Origin: Palleronia rufa
Lineage (GTDB): Bacteria; Pseudomonadota; Alphaproteobacteria; Rhodobacterales; Rhodobacteraceae
Assembly: GCF_000743715.1 (NCBI RefSeq)
Contig: NZ_JQEY01000008.1
Coordinates: forward strand, 1-64,000
DNA: 64,000 nt
Reading direction: 5' to 3'
The notes under the pieces are model-generated. The model searched no databases. It was not told the DNA's origin and saw nothing but the letters and a program-made list of their open reading frames with translations. The position numbers were made by a program, and so were the translations under genes. Below are positions 38,867 to 47,236 of the stretch, one piece after another. The first letter of the stretch is position 1, and each line of letters begins with the position of its first letter.

Positions 38867-39664
38867 GTGAAAGACGCCCGTTTTGAAGAAAGAGACACCA
38901 CGATGAAGGACACCAAGATCTCGGCCAGGGGGGTCAACGTGTACTATGGCGCCAACCACGCCATCAAGGACGTCTCCGTAGAGATCGCCGACAAGACGGT
39001 GACCTCCTTCATCGGCCCGTCCGGCTGCGGCAAGTCCACCTTTCTGCGCTGCCTGAACCGGATGAACGACACGATCGACATCGCCCGGATCGAGGGCGAC
39101 ATCCTGATCGACGAAGAGGACATCTATCACCCCGACGTGGACCCGGTGCAGCTGCGCGCCAAGGTCGGCATGGTGTTCCAGAAGCCGAACCCGTTCCCCA
39201 AGTCCATTTACGACAACGTGGCCTACGGACCCAAGATCCACGGCCTGGCCCGCAACAAGGGCGAGCTGGACGAGATCGTCGAGAAGTCGCTGAAGCGCGC
39301 CGCGATCTGGGAGGAGGTCAAGGACCGTCTCCAGGCGCCGGGCACCGGCCTGTCGGGCGGCCAGCAGCAGAGGCTGTGCATCGCCCGCGCGGTGGCCACG
39401 TCGCCGGAGGTGCTGCTGATGGATGAGCCGTGCTCGGCGCTCGACCCCATCGCCACCAGCCAGATCGAGGAGCTGATCGACGAATTGCGCGGCCGGTTCT
39501 CGGTGGTGATCGTGACCCATTCCATGCAGCAGGCCGCGCGCGTCAGCCAGAAGACCGCGTTCTTCCACCTGGGCGACCTTGTGGAATACGGCGACACCGA
39601 CGACATTTTCACCAACCCGCAGGATCCGCGGACCGAGAAATACATCACCGGCCGGATCGGCTGA
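38867..39664 (+). CDS. pstB: Phosphate ABC transporter ATP-binding protein PstB
   Basis: ATPase of the Pst transporter. Walker [11 protein letters not shown]-loop [12 protein letters not shown], signature LSGGQQQRL, Walker B LLMDEP and switch His VTHSMQQ. The start may be GTG 38867 (265 residues; AAAGG upstream) or ATG 38903 (253 residues; AAGAAAGAG upstream). I list the longer form because Rhodobacterales PstB proteins often carry such an extension. phoU starts 10 bp after the stop. Confidence 0.94.
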   Translation: MKDARFEERDTTMKDTKISARGVNVYYGANHAIKDVSVEIADKTVTSFIGPSGCGKSTFLRCLNRMNDTIDIARIEGDILIDEEDIYHPDVDPVQLRAKVGMVFQKPNPFPKSIYDNVAYGPKIHGLARNKGELDEIVEKSLKRAAIWEEVKDRLQAPGTGLSGGQQQRLCIARAVATSPEVLLMDEPCSALDPIATSQIEELIDELRGRFSVVIVTHSMQQAARVSQKTAFFHLGDLVEYGDTDDIFTNPQDPRTEKYITGRIG

Positions 39665-39674
39665 GGAGGGCGCC

Positions 39675-40388
39675 ATGAGCACCGGACAACATATCGCATC
39701 CGCCTTCGACCGCGACCTGGAGGCGCTCCAGGCCACGGTCATGAAGATGGGCGGGCTGGTCGAGGCCGCCATCCAGGACGCCGCGCGCTCTCTGGAAAGC
39801 CGGGATGAGGATCTGGCCCAGCGGGTCCGCGACAACGACCGGCAGATCGACACGCTCGAAGAGCAGGTCAACGAGGAGGCCGCCCGCGTCGTGGCCCTCC
39901 GTGCGCCGATCGCCAGCGACATGCGGCTGGTGCTGTCGGTCATCAAGATCTCCGCCAATCTGGAGCGCATCGGCGACTATGCCAAGAACCTGGCCAAACG
40001 GACGGGCGTGCTGCTGCAGCTTCCCACCATCGAAGGCGCGCCCCAGTCGATCCGCCGCATGGCCCGCGAGGTGGAGGTGATGCTCCACGACGTGCTTGAC
40101 GCCTATATCCACCGCGACGCCCAGATGGCCCGGCAGGTCCGGGCGCGCGATGAGGACGTGGACCAGATGTACACCGCCATCTTCCGCGAGTTCCTGACCT
40201 TCATGATGGAGGACCCGCGCAACATCACCGCCTGCATGCACCTTCACTTCATCGCCAAGAATATCGAGCGCATGGGCGACCACGTCACATCCATCGCCGA
40301 TCAGGTGATCTACACGGTCGAGGGCGCCATCCCGGAAGACGACCGCCCCAAGGGCGACATGACCTCCGTCCAGCATATAGAGGGCTGA
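39675..40388 (+). CDS. phoU: Phosphate signalling protein PhoU
   Basis: 237 residues with two similar three-helix repeats. Metal-binding E/D motifs are visible in SANLERIGDYAKN and AKNIERMGDHVTS. PhoU links Pst state to the PhoR/PhoB pair and restrains phosphate uptake. GAGGAGGG lies before ATG 39675. The gap to phoB is only 4 bp. Confidence 0.96.
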   Translation: MSTGQHIASAFDRDLEALQATVMKMGGLVEAAIQDAARSLESRDEDLAQRVRDNDRQIDTLEEQVNEEAARVVALRAPIASDMRLVLSVIKISANLERIGDYAKNLAKRTGVLLQLPTIEGAPQSIRRMAREVEVMLHDVLDAYIHRDAQMARQVRARDEDVDQMYTAIFREFLTFMMEDPRNITACMHLHFIAKNIERMGDHVTSIADQVIYTVEGAIPEDDRPKGDMTSVQHIEG

Positions 40389-40392
40389 TCCG

Positions 40393-41079
40393 ATGGCCGA
40401 CCGCCCGCATGTGCTGATCGTCGAGGATGAGCCGTCGCAGCGCGACATCCTGGCCTACAATCTTGAGGCAGAGGGGTTCGAGGTCACGCGCGCGGAGACG
40501 GGCGATGAGGCCCTGACCCTGTTCGATGAGGGCCAGCCGGATCTGGTGGTGCTCGACTGGATGCTGCCGGGCGTGTCCGGCATAGAGATCTGCCGCCGCC
40601 TCAAGCGCCGCGTCGCCGCCCGCGAAACGCCTGTCATCATGCTGTCGGCCCGCACCGAAGAGGCCGACCGCGTCCGCGGCCTGGAGACCGGCGCCGACGA
40701 CTACGTGACCAAGCCCTATTCCGTGGCCGAATTGATGGCCCGTGTGCGCGCGCAGTTGCGCCGTACGCGGCCGGGCACCGTCGGACAGGTTCTGGACCAC
40801 GCGGGCATCCGACTGGATCCCGAGACCCACCGCGTCCACCGCGACGGGCAAGAGCTGAGCCTGGGGCCGACGGAGTTCCGTCTGCTGACCACGCTCATGG
40901 AAAAGCCCGGCCGGGTCTGGAGCCGCGAGCAGTTGCTGGACCGGGTCTGGGGCCGGGACATCTATGTGGACAGCCGTACCGTGGACGTCCATGTGGGCCG
41001 GCTGCGCAAGGCGCTGCGCGCCCATGGCGGCGACGATCCGATCCGCACCGTGCGCGGCGCCGGCTACGCGCTGGGGTAG
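40393..41079 (+). CDS. phoB: Phosphate regulon response regulator PhoB
   Basis: 228 residues: receiver domain with acidic pocket (EDEP) and phosphoacceptor Asp55 in VVLDWMLPG, the conserved Lys in TKPYSVAEL, and an OmpR/PhoB winged-helix domain (GPTEFRLL; DRVWGRDIYVDSRTVDVHVGRLRK). It ends the pst operon and should bind the Pho box upstream of pstS, forming a feedback loop. Confidence 0.96.
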   Translation: MADRPHVLIVEDEPSQRDILAYNLEAEGFEVTRAETGDEALTLFDEGQPDLVVLDWMLPGVSGIEICRRLKRRVAARETPVIMLSARTEEADRVRGLETGADDYVTKPYSVAELMARVRAQLRRTRPGTVGQVLDHAGIRLDPETHRVHRDGQELSLGPTEFRLLTTLMEKPGRVWSREQLLDRVWGRDIYVDSRTVDVHVGRLRKALRAHGGDDPIRTVRGAGYALG

Positions 41080-41147
41080 GGCGGCGGCCCGGCGGCTGCA
41101 TCGCAAGGACAGGGGGAACCCTGTGTCCCGGCCCGCGTTGCGTGCCC

Positions 41148-42254
41148 ATGAATACCGATCAGGCGGAGCGGATCCGCATCGCAGGTCACCTCGCGCTGAT
41201 CCCCGTGGGGGTTCTGGCGGTTTTCTTCATCCTCTATGTCGCGGAAAGCGTGTTCAAGCCCACTATCCTGGCGCTGACGCTGGGCGTCGTGCTCTCTCCG
41301 CTGTCGGATTTCTGGGAGCGTCTGGGATTGCCCCGGGGGATCAGCGCGCTCATCAGTCTGGTGTTCACGCTCATCGTCATCATGGTTCTGGCCGCGCTTC
41401 TGCTGCCCGTTGCCGAACGCGTGGTCGCGTCCTGGCCGGCCATCATGGCGGAAACCCGGGACGCGGTCGTCCAGTTCCAGAGCATGATCCAGGGCATCGA
41501 GTCGGCCGGAGAGCAGGTCGAACGCGCCATCGGGAACGCAGCACAGGCCGGAGAGAATGCAGCCCAGGGCGGCGGCGATCTGGGCATCCCGACGACAGCG
41601 GACGCGCTGTTCCTGGCGCCAACGGTTCTGGGACAGTCAATAACCTTCGCCGGGATTCTGTTCTTCTTTCTGCTGACCCGGGTAGAGATCTACGCCTGGC
41701 TCGCCCAGCATCTGTCGCCCGAGAGCATGGAGCTTGAGACCGCCCGCCGCCTACGACAGGCGGAGCGGGAGGTGGCGCGCTACTTCCTGACGATCGCAAT
41801 CGTCAACCTGGGGTTCGGCATCTGCGTGACCATCGCCATGACGCTCCTTGAGGTGCCTGCACCGCTGCTCTGGGGCACGGCGACGTTTCTGTTGAACTTC
41901 GTCCTCTATCTTGGTCCCGCAGTGGTCTTTTTCGCTCTGCTGCTCACCGGGCTGGTGGCGTTCGAGGGCAGCTACGCGGTCGTACCCGCCTTGGTCTTTC
42001 TGAGCTTCAACATGATCGAGGCGCAGTTCGTGACACCGTCGGCGATCGGCCGGACGATGAAACTGAACCCTGCGCTGGTCTTTTTCGCACTGGTATTCTT
42101 CCTGTGGCTCTGGGGCCCGATCGGCGGCTTCGTGTCGATCCCGCTGCTGCTCTGGGGCCTGACGCTTGCCAAGGAGATCACCGCGACGCGCCGCGATGTC
42201 CAAAAGCTTGCCGGCAACCCGAAAATGGACATCGAAGAGGCGCGCCAATCCTGA
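41148..42254 (+). CDS. AI-2E family transporter
   Basis: 368 residues with about eight hydrophobic segments, matching the YdiK/PerM family. Typical phrases: FKPTILALTLGVVLSPL, GILFFFLLTRVE and the late LYLGPAVVFFALLLTGLVAFEG. Some relatives export autoinducer-2 or act as Na/H antiporters; substrate here is unknown. A GTG at 41142 two codons upstream is also possible. The base composition falls somewhat toward its 3' end, at the start of a disturbed region. Confidence 0.85.
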   Translation: MNTDQAERIRIAGHLALIPVGVLAVFFILYVAESVFKPTILALTLGVVLSPLSDFWERLGLPRGISALISLVFTLIVIMVLAALLLPVAERVVASWPAIMAETRDAVVQFQSMIQGIESAGEQVERAIGNAAQAGENAAQGGGDLGIPTTADALFLAPTVLGQSITFAGILFFFLLTRVEIYAWLAQHLSPESMELETARRLRQAEREVARYFLTIAIVNLGFGICVTIAMTLLEVPAPLLWGTATFLLNFVLYLGPAVVFFALLLTGLVAFEGSYAVVPALVFLSFNMIEAQFVTPSAIGRTMKLNPALVFFALVFFLWLWGPIGGFVSIPLLLWGLTLAKEITATRRDVQKLAGNPKMDIEEARQS

Positions 42255-43203
42255 GCCGAACGAACGCGGCGGTTGCCCTGACCGGGCATCGGATCGGGAC
42301 GAACTCACCTGCGCAACATGTCGCAATCTTTGCGGAAAAGAACACCGGACTCAGGTCCTCGGACGCATAAACGGCGGCTCCATCTTTCACATAATCATGA
42401 TTATAGGTATAAGGCACATTAGCTGGGCACACCCCAAACCGGGTTGCGACAAGTCCCCTGTCTTGCTGGACATGCCGTTGTCGGTGAGAATGGCTTGGAC
42501 CCGACAAGACACAGCCTCGAGCGTGCGGTGTTTCTGTCCGCCGTCGCAACGCGTTGGGCGACCGCGAACTTGGCCAGGCTTGCCCTCGGTTGTCTGCACC
42601 TCGGCGATACCGATGTGAAGGCGCCCGATGGGATACCGCTCGAACGTCTGGCGCCTTCGATGTCCGGCAGGCGCGGGACGCCACGGCGCCGAAGGCAGCA
42701 GCGCCGAGCGCGTGAGATGCGGGATCGACGACGGCAGGGCATGAAGGCGGTCGCCCAGTGCAGGCGCGTGCGGCGCCGGACCGCGACCCGTCCGGGGAAA
42801 GAGGCCCGACCCAGCTGCACGAGCACCGCTTGCGACCGCTGTATCGCTGCTCTGCCGGCGGGCGTGGTCGGGGCGCTCCCGTGACCTGCCCCGTAGAGCT
42901 TCAGCGAAAGGATCGCACCATCGGACCGTATACAAGACCGTGCGGAAGTTTCTGCCCTGGCGCATTTTCTCACGCGATCGGGAAGCGTTCTTCGAACATG
43001 ATGGGGAGCTGGCGTTTGGCGGCTTCTGGCCTCCGGCTTTCGCACGGTGCGGTCGTATCGGACCCGTGGACCGCCGCAGACGCTGGCGGTGGTGTTGTAT
43101 GGAAAATGCGGAAGGTGCTGTCTTGTCGCGTCCGCTTGTCCGGCGGCCACGCAGCGTCATGATGATGCAGAACGCAACGCCTTGGTTTTCTGGAGATCCC
43201 GAG
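42255..43203. other. Disturbed region with IS remnant upstream of the ureide gene
   Basis: About 950 bp without an intact gene. It is less GC-rich at its left end (42370-42425, AT-rich). A decayed IS481-type transposase occupies about 42441-42897. The stretch 42900-43203 gives no motif on either strand that I can name. It is probably a former insertion site. Confidence 0.65.
42441..42897 (-). pseudogene. Decayed IS481-type transposase (rve domain), several frameshifts
   Basis: Fragments on the minus strand match a known transposase order but jump between two frames: AAIQRSQAVL (N-terminal HTH), HALPSSIPHLTRSAL, GVPRLPDIEGA, then FERYPIGRLHIGIAEVQTTE (first catalytic Asp region, where intact copies read HIDIAEV; the Asp is now Gly), KFAVAQRVATADR, and AILTDNGM (second catalytic Asp, intact). 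Four or more frame shifts occur. Clearly inactive; edges are approximate. Confidence 0.72.
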
Positions 43204-44070
43204 ATGCCTGCCGATTACTACGCCCCGACCGGAGGGCATCCGCCGCAGACGCAGCTTCTGACCGACCGCGCGATCTTCACCGAGGCCTATGCCGTGATCC
43301 CCAAGGGCACGATGCGCGATATCGTGACCTCCTCCCTGCCGTTCTGGGAGGGCACGCGGCTCTGGGTCCTGTCGCGGCCGCTGTCTGGATTTGCAGAGAC
43401 GTTCTCGCAATACATCATGGAAGTCGCGCCCGGCGGCGGGTCGAACAGGCCCGACACCGACCATGGCGCGGAAGGTGTCCTGTTCGTCGTGCAAGGCATG
43501 GCGCGGCTGACGCTCAGCGGCGCGCCGCACGATCTGACGCCCGGTGGATACGCCTACCTGCCACCCGGAAGCGGCTGGACGCTGCACAACCCCGGTGGCG
43601 AAACGCTGCGGTTCCACTGGATCCGCAAGGCGTATCAGCAGGTGGAGGGGCTGGACGCGCCCGGTCCCATCGTCGCCAACGAACGCGACATCGCGCCCAC
43701 GGTCATGCCGGGCACGAACGGGGCCTGGGCCACGACACGGTTCGTCGATCCCGCCGACCTGCGCCATGACATGCATGTGACCATCGTCACGTTTCAGCCC
43801 GGGGGCGTGATCCCCTTTCTGGAGACCCATGTGATGGAACACGGTCTCTACGTGCTGGAGGGCAAGGCCGTCTATCGGCTCAACAACGACTGGGTCGAGG
43901 TCGAGGCGGGGGATTACATGTGGCTGCGCGCCTTCTGTCCGCAGGCGTGCTACGCGGGCGGGCCCGGGCCGTTCCGCTATCTGCTCTACAAAGACGTGAA
44001 CCGCCACATGGCGTTGCGCTCGGCGGGCGCACCGGCGGCCCCGGCGGCGTTCAGGGCGGTGGCGGAATAG
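43204..44070 (+). CDS. allE: (S)-ureidoglycine aminohydrolase
   Basis: Releases ammonia from (S)-ureidoglycine to give (S)-ureidoglycolate in allantoin breakdown. 288 residues, bicupin. Closely matches E. coli YlbA/AllE: YYAPTGGHPPQTQLLTDRA, RPLSGFAETFSQYI, ETHVMEHGLYVLEGKAVYRL and MWLRAFCPQACYAGGPGPFR (metal site and substrate residues). GGAG lies 11 bp before ATG 43204; earlier in-frame ATGs fall within the disturbed region. Other allantoin genes are not in the window. Its stop overlaps the convergent bhcR end by 20 bp. Confidence 0.92.
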   Translation: MPADYYAPTGGHPPQTQLLTDRAIFTEAYAVIPKGTMRDIVTSSLPFWEGTRLWVLSRPLSGFAETFSQYIMEVAPGGGSNRPDTDHGAEGVLFVVQGMARLTLSGAPHDLTPGGYAYLPPGSGWTLHNPGGETLRFHWIRKAYQQVEGLDAPGPIVANERDIAPTVMPGTNGAWATTRFVDPADLRHDMHVTIVTFQPGGVIPFLETHVMEHGLYVLEGKAVYRLNNDWVEVEAGDYMWLRAFCPQACYAGGPGPFRYLLYKDVNRHMALRSAGAPAAPAAFRAVAE

Positions 44071-44893
44071 ACGCGCCACCCAGCGCCGCCGTCAGGGCGG
44101 CGGCGGCATCCGTTACCGCCCGGCCCAGACCCGCTATCGCCGCAGCGTCGATCCGCGAAGTCGGGCCAGACACCGACAGCCCGGCCCGGACCTCTCCGTG
44201 GACGTCGAAAACGGGGGCCGCGATGCAACGCATCCCCAGGGTGCGCTCTTCCGCGTCGATGGCATAGCCACGCTCCCGCGCCGCTTGCAGATCCCGTATC
44301 AGCATGTCGGTCCGGACGATGGTATGCGGTGTGAACCGTTCCAGTGGCGCACCTTCGATCAGCGCCCGGCGCCGGTCCTCCGGCATCCATGCCAGCAACA
44401 CCTTGCCGATCCCCGAGGCATGGAACCGCGACAGCGTTCCGGGGGGAAAGAACGCGCGGATGTTGGCGTGCGTCTCCACCTGGCTGACGAACAGCACCTG
44501 CCCCGCGCGCTCTACCCCCAGGTTCGCGGTTTCACCGGTCCGCTCCATCAGGGTCCGCATGATCGGACGCGCACGATCCACAAGGCTGGTGCGACGCAGA
44601 AAACGCGAACCGATCAGGAAGGCGTTCGATCCGATATGCCAGTCCTGATCCTGGGCATCGAATTCCACCAGATCGTGACGTTCCAGGGTGACCAGGATGC
44701 GGTAGATCGTTGCGGGTGCCTGGTCGAGATCGTGCGCCAGTTCCGTCAGCGTCACTCCCCCGCTCTGCCCCAGATAGGCGAACACCTCCATCGCCCGGTC
44801 GAGCGACTTTATGACGTTCTGCGCGCTCTTGTCGTCCCAGCTGCGGGGCCGTCCGCGCGACCTGCGGCCGGACACCGCGTCATTACCCGCCAT
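44051..44893 (-). CDS. bhcR: IclR-family regulator BhcR of the beta-hydroxyaspartate cycle
   Basis: 280 residues. N-terminal winged HTH (NVIKSLDRAMEVFAYLGQ; TLTELAHDLDQAPATIYRIL) and C-terminal IclR effector domain (FHASGIGKVLLAWMPE; GLSVSGPTSRI). It is divergent from bhcA, as in Paracoccus, where BhcR binds the bhc promoter and glyoxylate modulates binding. ATG 44893 is used, with GAAGGAT upstream; GTG 44935 would add 14 residues and overlap the predicted operator. Confidence 0.9.
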   Translation of the reverse strand: MAGNDAVSGRRSRGRPRSWDDKSAQNVIKSLDRAMEVFAYLGQSGGVTLTELAHDLDQAPATIYRILVTLERHDLVEFDAQDQDWHIGSNAFLIGSRFLRRTSLVDRARPIMRTLMERTGETANLGVERAGQVLFVSQVETHANIRAFFPPGTLSRFHASGIGKVLLAWMPEDRRRALIEGAPLERFTPHTIVRTDMLIRDLQAARERGYAIDAEERTLGMRCIAAPVFDVHGEVRAGLSVSGPTSRIDAAAIAGLGRAVTDAAAALTAALGGASIPPPP

Positions 44894-44919
44894 CCCCAAG
44901 ACAATCCTTCGGATAACAC

Positions 44920-44976
44920 TGAAATATGCTTTCACGACTTGAAAAACTCAATTATCTGAAAACGGGGAAGATTTCA
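44920..44976. promoter_or_regulatory. Predicted operator between bhcR and bhcA with three inverted repeats
   Basis: An AT-rich island between the divergent genes. It contains TGAAA-tatgc-TTTCA (44920-44934), TTGA-aaaac-TCAA (44939-44951) and TGAAA-N10-TTTCA (44957-44976). The repeated half-site TGAAA suggests binding of a dimeric IclR regulator, presumably BhcR. The -35/-10 boxes are not clear. Confidence 0.6.
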
Positions 44977-45069
44977 ACGCCCGGGCCGGATCGATGCGCG
45001 ATCCGAAAAAATATCAATCGGAAGGTGTCTCCTTTAGATCTGTCAGGACCGACAGGAGGAGACGCCGCC

Positions 45070-46257
45070 ATGAGCTTCCAGAACCCGGTTTTCATTCCCG
45101 GCCCGACCAACATGCCCGAGGCGATCCGCAAGGCCTGTGACATGCCGACCATCGACCATCGCTCGCCGCTGTTCGGTGGCATTCTGCACCCTTGCCTGGA
45201 CGGCGTGCGCAAGGTGCTGAAGTCCGACGCGGCGCATGTGTTCATCTTTCCCGCGACGGGCACCGGCGGCTGGGAGACGGCGCTGACCAACACCCTGTCG
45301 CCCGGCGACAGAGTTCTGGCGGCACGCAACGGCATGTTCAGCCACCGCTGGATCGACATGTGCCAGCGTCACAAGCTGGACGTCGACGTGGTCGAAACAC
45401 CCTGGGGTCATGGCGTGCCCGCGGACAGGTACGAGGAGATCCTGACCGCGGATACCGGCCATGGCATCAAGGCGGTCCTTGCCACCCATAACGAGACCGC
45501 GACGGGCGTCAAATCCGACATCGCCGCCGTCCGCCGGGCGCTGGATGCCGCCGGCCACCCTGCCCTGCTGCTGGTGGACGGCGTGTCGTCCATCGGGTCG
45601 ATGGATTTCCGGTTCGACGACTGGGGCGTTGATGTCGCAGTCACGGGCAGCCAGAAGGGTTTCATGCTGCCCGCGGGCCTCGCGATCGCCGGCTTTTCGG
45701 ACAAGGCGATGGAGGCGACCGCGACGGCCGCCCTGCCCCGCACGTTCTTCGACGTGAAGGACATGCAGAAGGGCTATGACAGCGATGCCTTTCCCTACAC
45801 CCCGCCCGTGGGACTGATGAACGGTCTGCGCCTGTCGCTGGACATGCTGCTGGACGAGGGGCTGGAGAACGTCTTCGCCCGCCACCACCGCATCGCGGAA
45901 GGGGTCCGCCGGGCCGTCGGCGCCTGGGGGCTGGAACTTTGCGCCGCCTCCCCGGAACTCTATTCCGACAGCGTGTCGGCCATCCGGACACCGGAAGGGT
46001 TCAACGCCACCGACATCGTCACCCTGGCCGCGCGTGACTACGGCATGGCCTTCGGCGTGGGTCTGGGAGAGGTCGCTGGCAAGGTGTTCCGCATCGGTCA
46101 CCTGGGGATGCTGACCGACGCGATGATGCTGTCCGGGCTAGGGGTAGCCGAAATGGCGATGGTCGATCTTGGCCTCGACATCACGCTGGGGTCCGGCGTC
46201 GCGGCGGCTCAGGAACACTACCGCCACGGCAACACTGCCCGGAAGGCGGCCGCGTGA
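45070..46257 (+). CDS. bhcA: Aspartate--glyoxylate aminotransferase BhcA
   Basis: Class V PLP aminotransferase: glyoxylate + L-aspartate to glycine + oxaloacetate, closing the beta-hydroxyaspartate cycle. 395 residues. N-terminal NPVFIPGPTNMPEAIRKACD, FPATGTGGWETALTN, VDGVSSIGSMDFRFDDW and PLP Lys196 in VTGSQKGFMLPAG. AGGAGG lies just before ATG 45070. A neighbour of bhcB/C/D in the known order, which distinguishes it from serine--glyoxylate transaminase, its closest family member. Confidence 0.93.
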   Translation: MSFQNPVFIPGPTNMPEAIRKACDMPTIDHRSPLFGGILHPCLDGVRKVLKSDAAHVFIFPATGTGGWETALTNTLSPGDRVLAARNGMFSHRWIDMCQRHKLDVDVVETPWGHGVPADRYEEILTADTGHGIKAVLATHNETATGVKSDIAAVRRALDAAGHPALLLVDGVSSIGSMDFRFDDWGVDVAVTGSQKGFMLPAGLAIAGFSDKAMEATATAALPRTFFDVKDMQKGYDSDAFPYTPPVGLMNGLRLSLDMLLDEGLENVFARHHRIAEGVRRAVGAWGLELCAASPELYSDSVSAIRTPEGFNATDIVTLAARDYGMAFGVGLGEVAGKVFRIGHLGMLTDAMMLSGLGVAEMAMVDLGLDITLGSGVAAAQEHYRHGNTARKAAA

Positions 46258-46271
46258 TGGACGGGGGCGAC

Positions 46272-47225
46272 ATGCGAATCCCGAGCTATGAGGACATGCT
46301 GGCCGCGCATGAGCGGATCAAGCCGCATATCCGGCGCACGCCGGTCCGCACCTCCGACTACCTAAACGATCTTGCGGGATGCGATCTGTATTTCAAGTGC
46401 GAGAACTTTCAGGAACCCGGTGCCTTCAAGGTGCGCGGAGCCGCCAACGCCGTTTTCGGACTGGACGATGAACAGGCGCGCAAAGGCGTGGCCACCCATT
46501 CGTCCGGCAATCACGCCTCATGCCTCAGTTTCGCCGCCATGCGGCGCGGCATCCCCTGCAATGTCGTCATGCCGCGCACCGCACCGCAGGCCAAGAAGGA
46601 CACGGTCGCCCGCTATGGCGGCAGGATCACCGAATGCGATCCCTCCACCTCCTCGCGCGAGGCAGCGTTCGCCAAGGTGCAGGCAGAGACAGGCGGCGAT
46701 TTCGTACATCCCTATAACGACCCGCGCGTAATCGCGGGACAGGGGACGTGTTCCAGGGAGTTCATGGAGCAGACCGACGGGCTCGACATGGTGGTGGCCC
46801 CCATCGGCGGCGGCGGCATGATCTCGGGTACCTGCCTGACGCTGTCGACGCTGGCCCCCGAAACGAAGGTGATCGCGGCCGAGCCCGAGCAGGCCGACGA
46901 TGCCTATCGCAGCTTCAAGGCAGGACACATCATCGCCGATGACGCGCCCAAGACCATCGCCGACGGCCTGCTGGTGCCGTTAAAGGAGCTGACCTGGCAC
47001 TTCGTGTCGAATCATGTGAGCGAGATCTACACGGCCTCCGAGCAGGAAATCATCGACGCGATGAAACTGTCGTGGAAGCATCTGCGCATCGTGATCGAGC
47101 CCAGCTGCGCGGTGCCGCTGGCCGTGATCCTCAAGAACCCGGACGCCTTCGCGGGCAAGCGCGTCGGCGTCGTCATCACCGGGGGCAATGTCGATCTCGA
47201 CAAACTGCCCTGGATGCAGACCTAG
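46272..47225 (+). CDS. bhcB: Beta-hydroxyaspartate dehydratase BhcB
   Basis: Dehydrates (2R,3S)-beta-hydroxyaspartate to iminosuccinate. 317 residues, fold-type II PLP enzyme related to threonine/serine dehydratase. PLP Lys53 in EPGAFKVRGAANAV; THSSGNHASCLS; glycine loop GGGGM in APIGGGGMISG. ATG 46272 gives MRIPSYEDMLAAHERI, as in other BhcB; GTG 46254 and ATG 46257 overlap the bhcA stop and are alternatives. bhcC follows after 11 bp. Confidence 0.92.
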   Translation: MRIPSYEDMLAAHERIKPHIRRTPVRTSDYLNDLAGCDLYFKCENFQEPGAFKVRGAANAVFGLDDEQARKGVATHSSGNHASCLSFAAMRRGIPCNVVMPRTAPQAKKDTVARYGGRITECDPSTSSREAAFAKVQAETGGDFVHPYNDPRVIAGQGTCSREFMEQTDGLDMVVAPIGGGGMISGTCLTLSTLAPETKVIAAEPEQADDAYRSFKAGHIIADDAPKTIADGLLVPLKELTWHFVSNHVSEIYTASEQEIIDAMKLSWKHLRIVIEPSCAVPLAVILKNPDAFAGKRVGVVITGGNVDLDKLPWMQT

Positions 47226-47236
47226 GAGCCAAGCCC

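Noticed and set aside
42900-43203. Further transposase fragment before allE
   Set aside because: Frames such as FLPWRIFSRDREAFFEHDG looked suggestive, but no transposase motif could be assigned.
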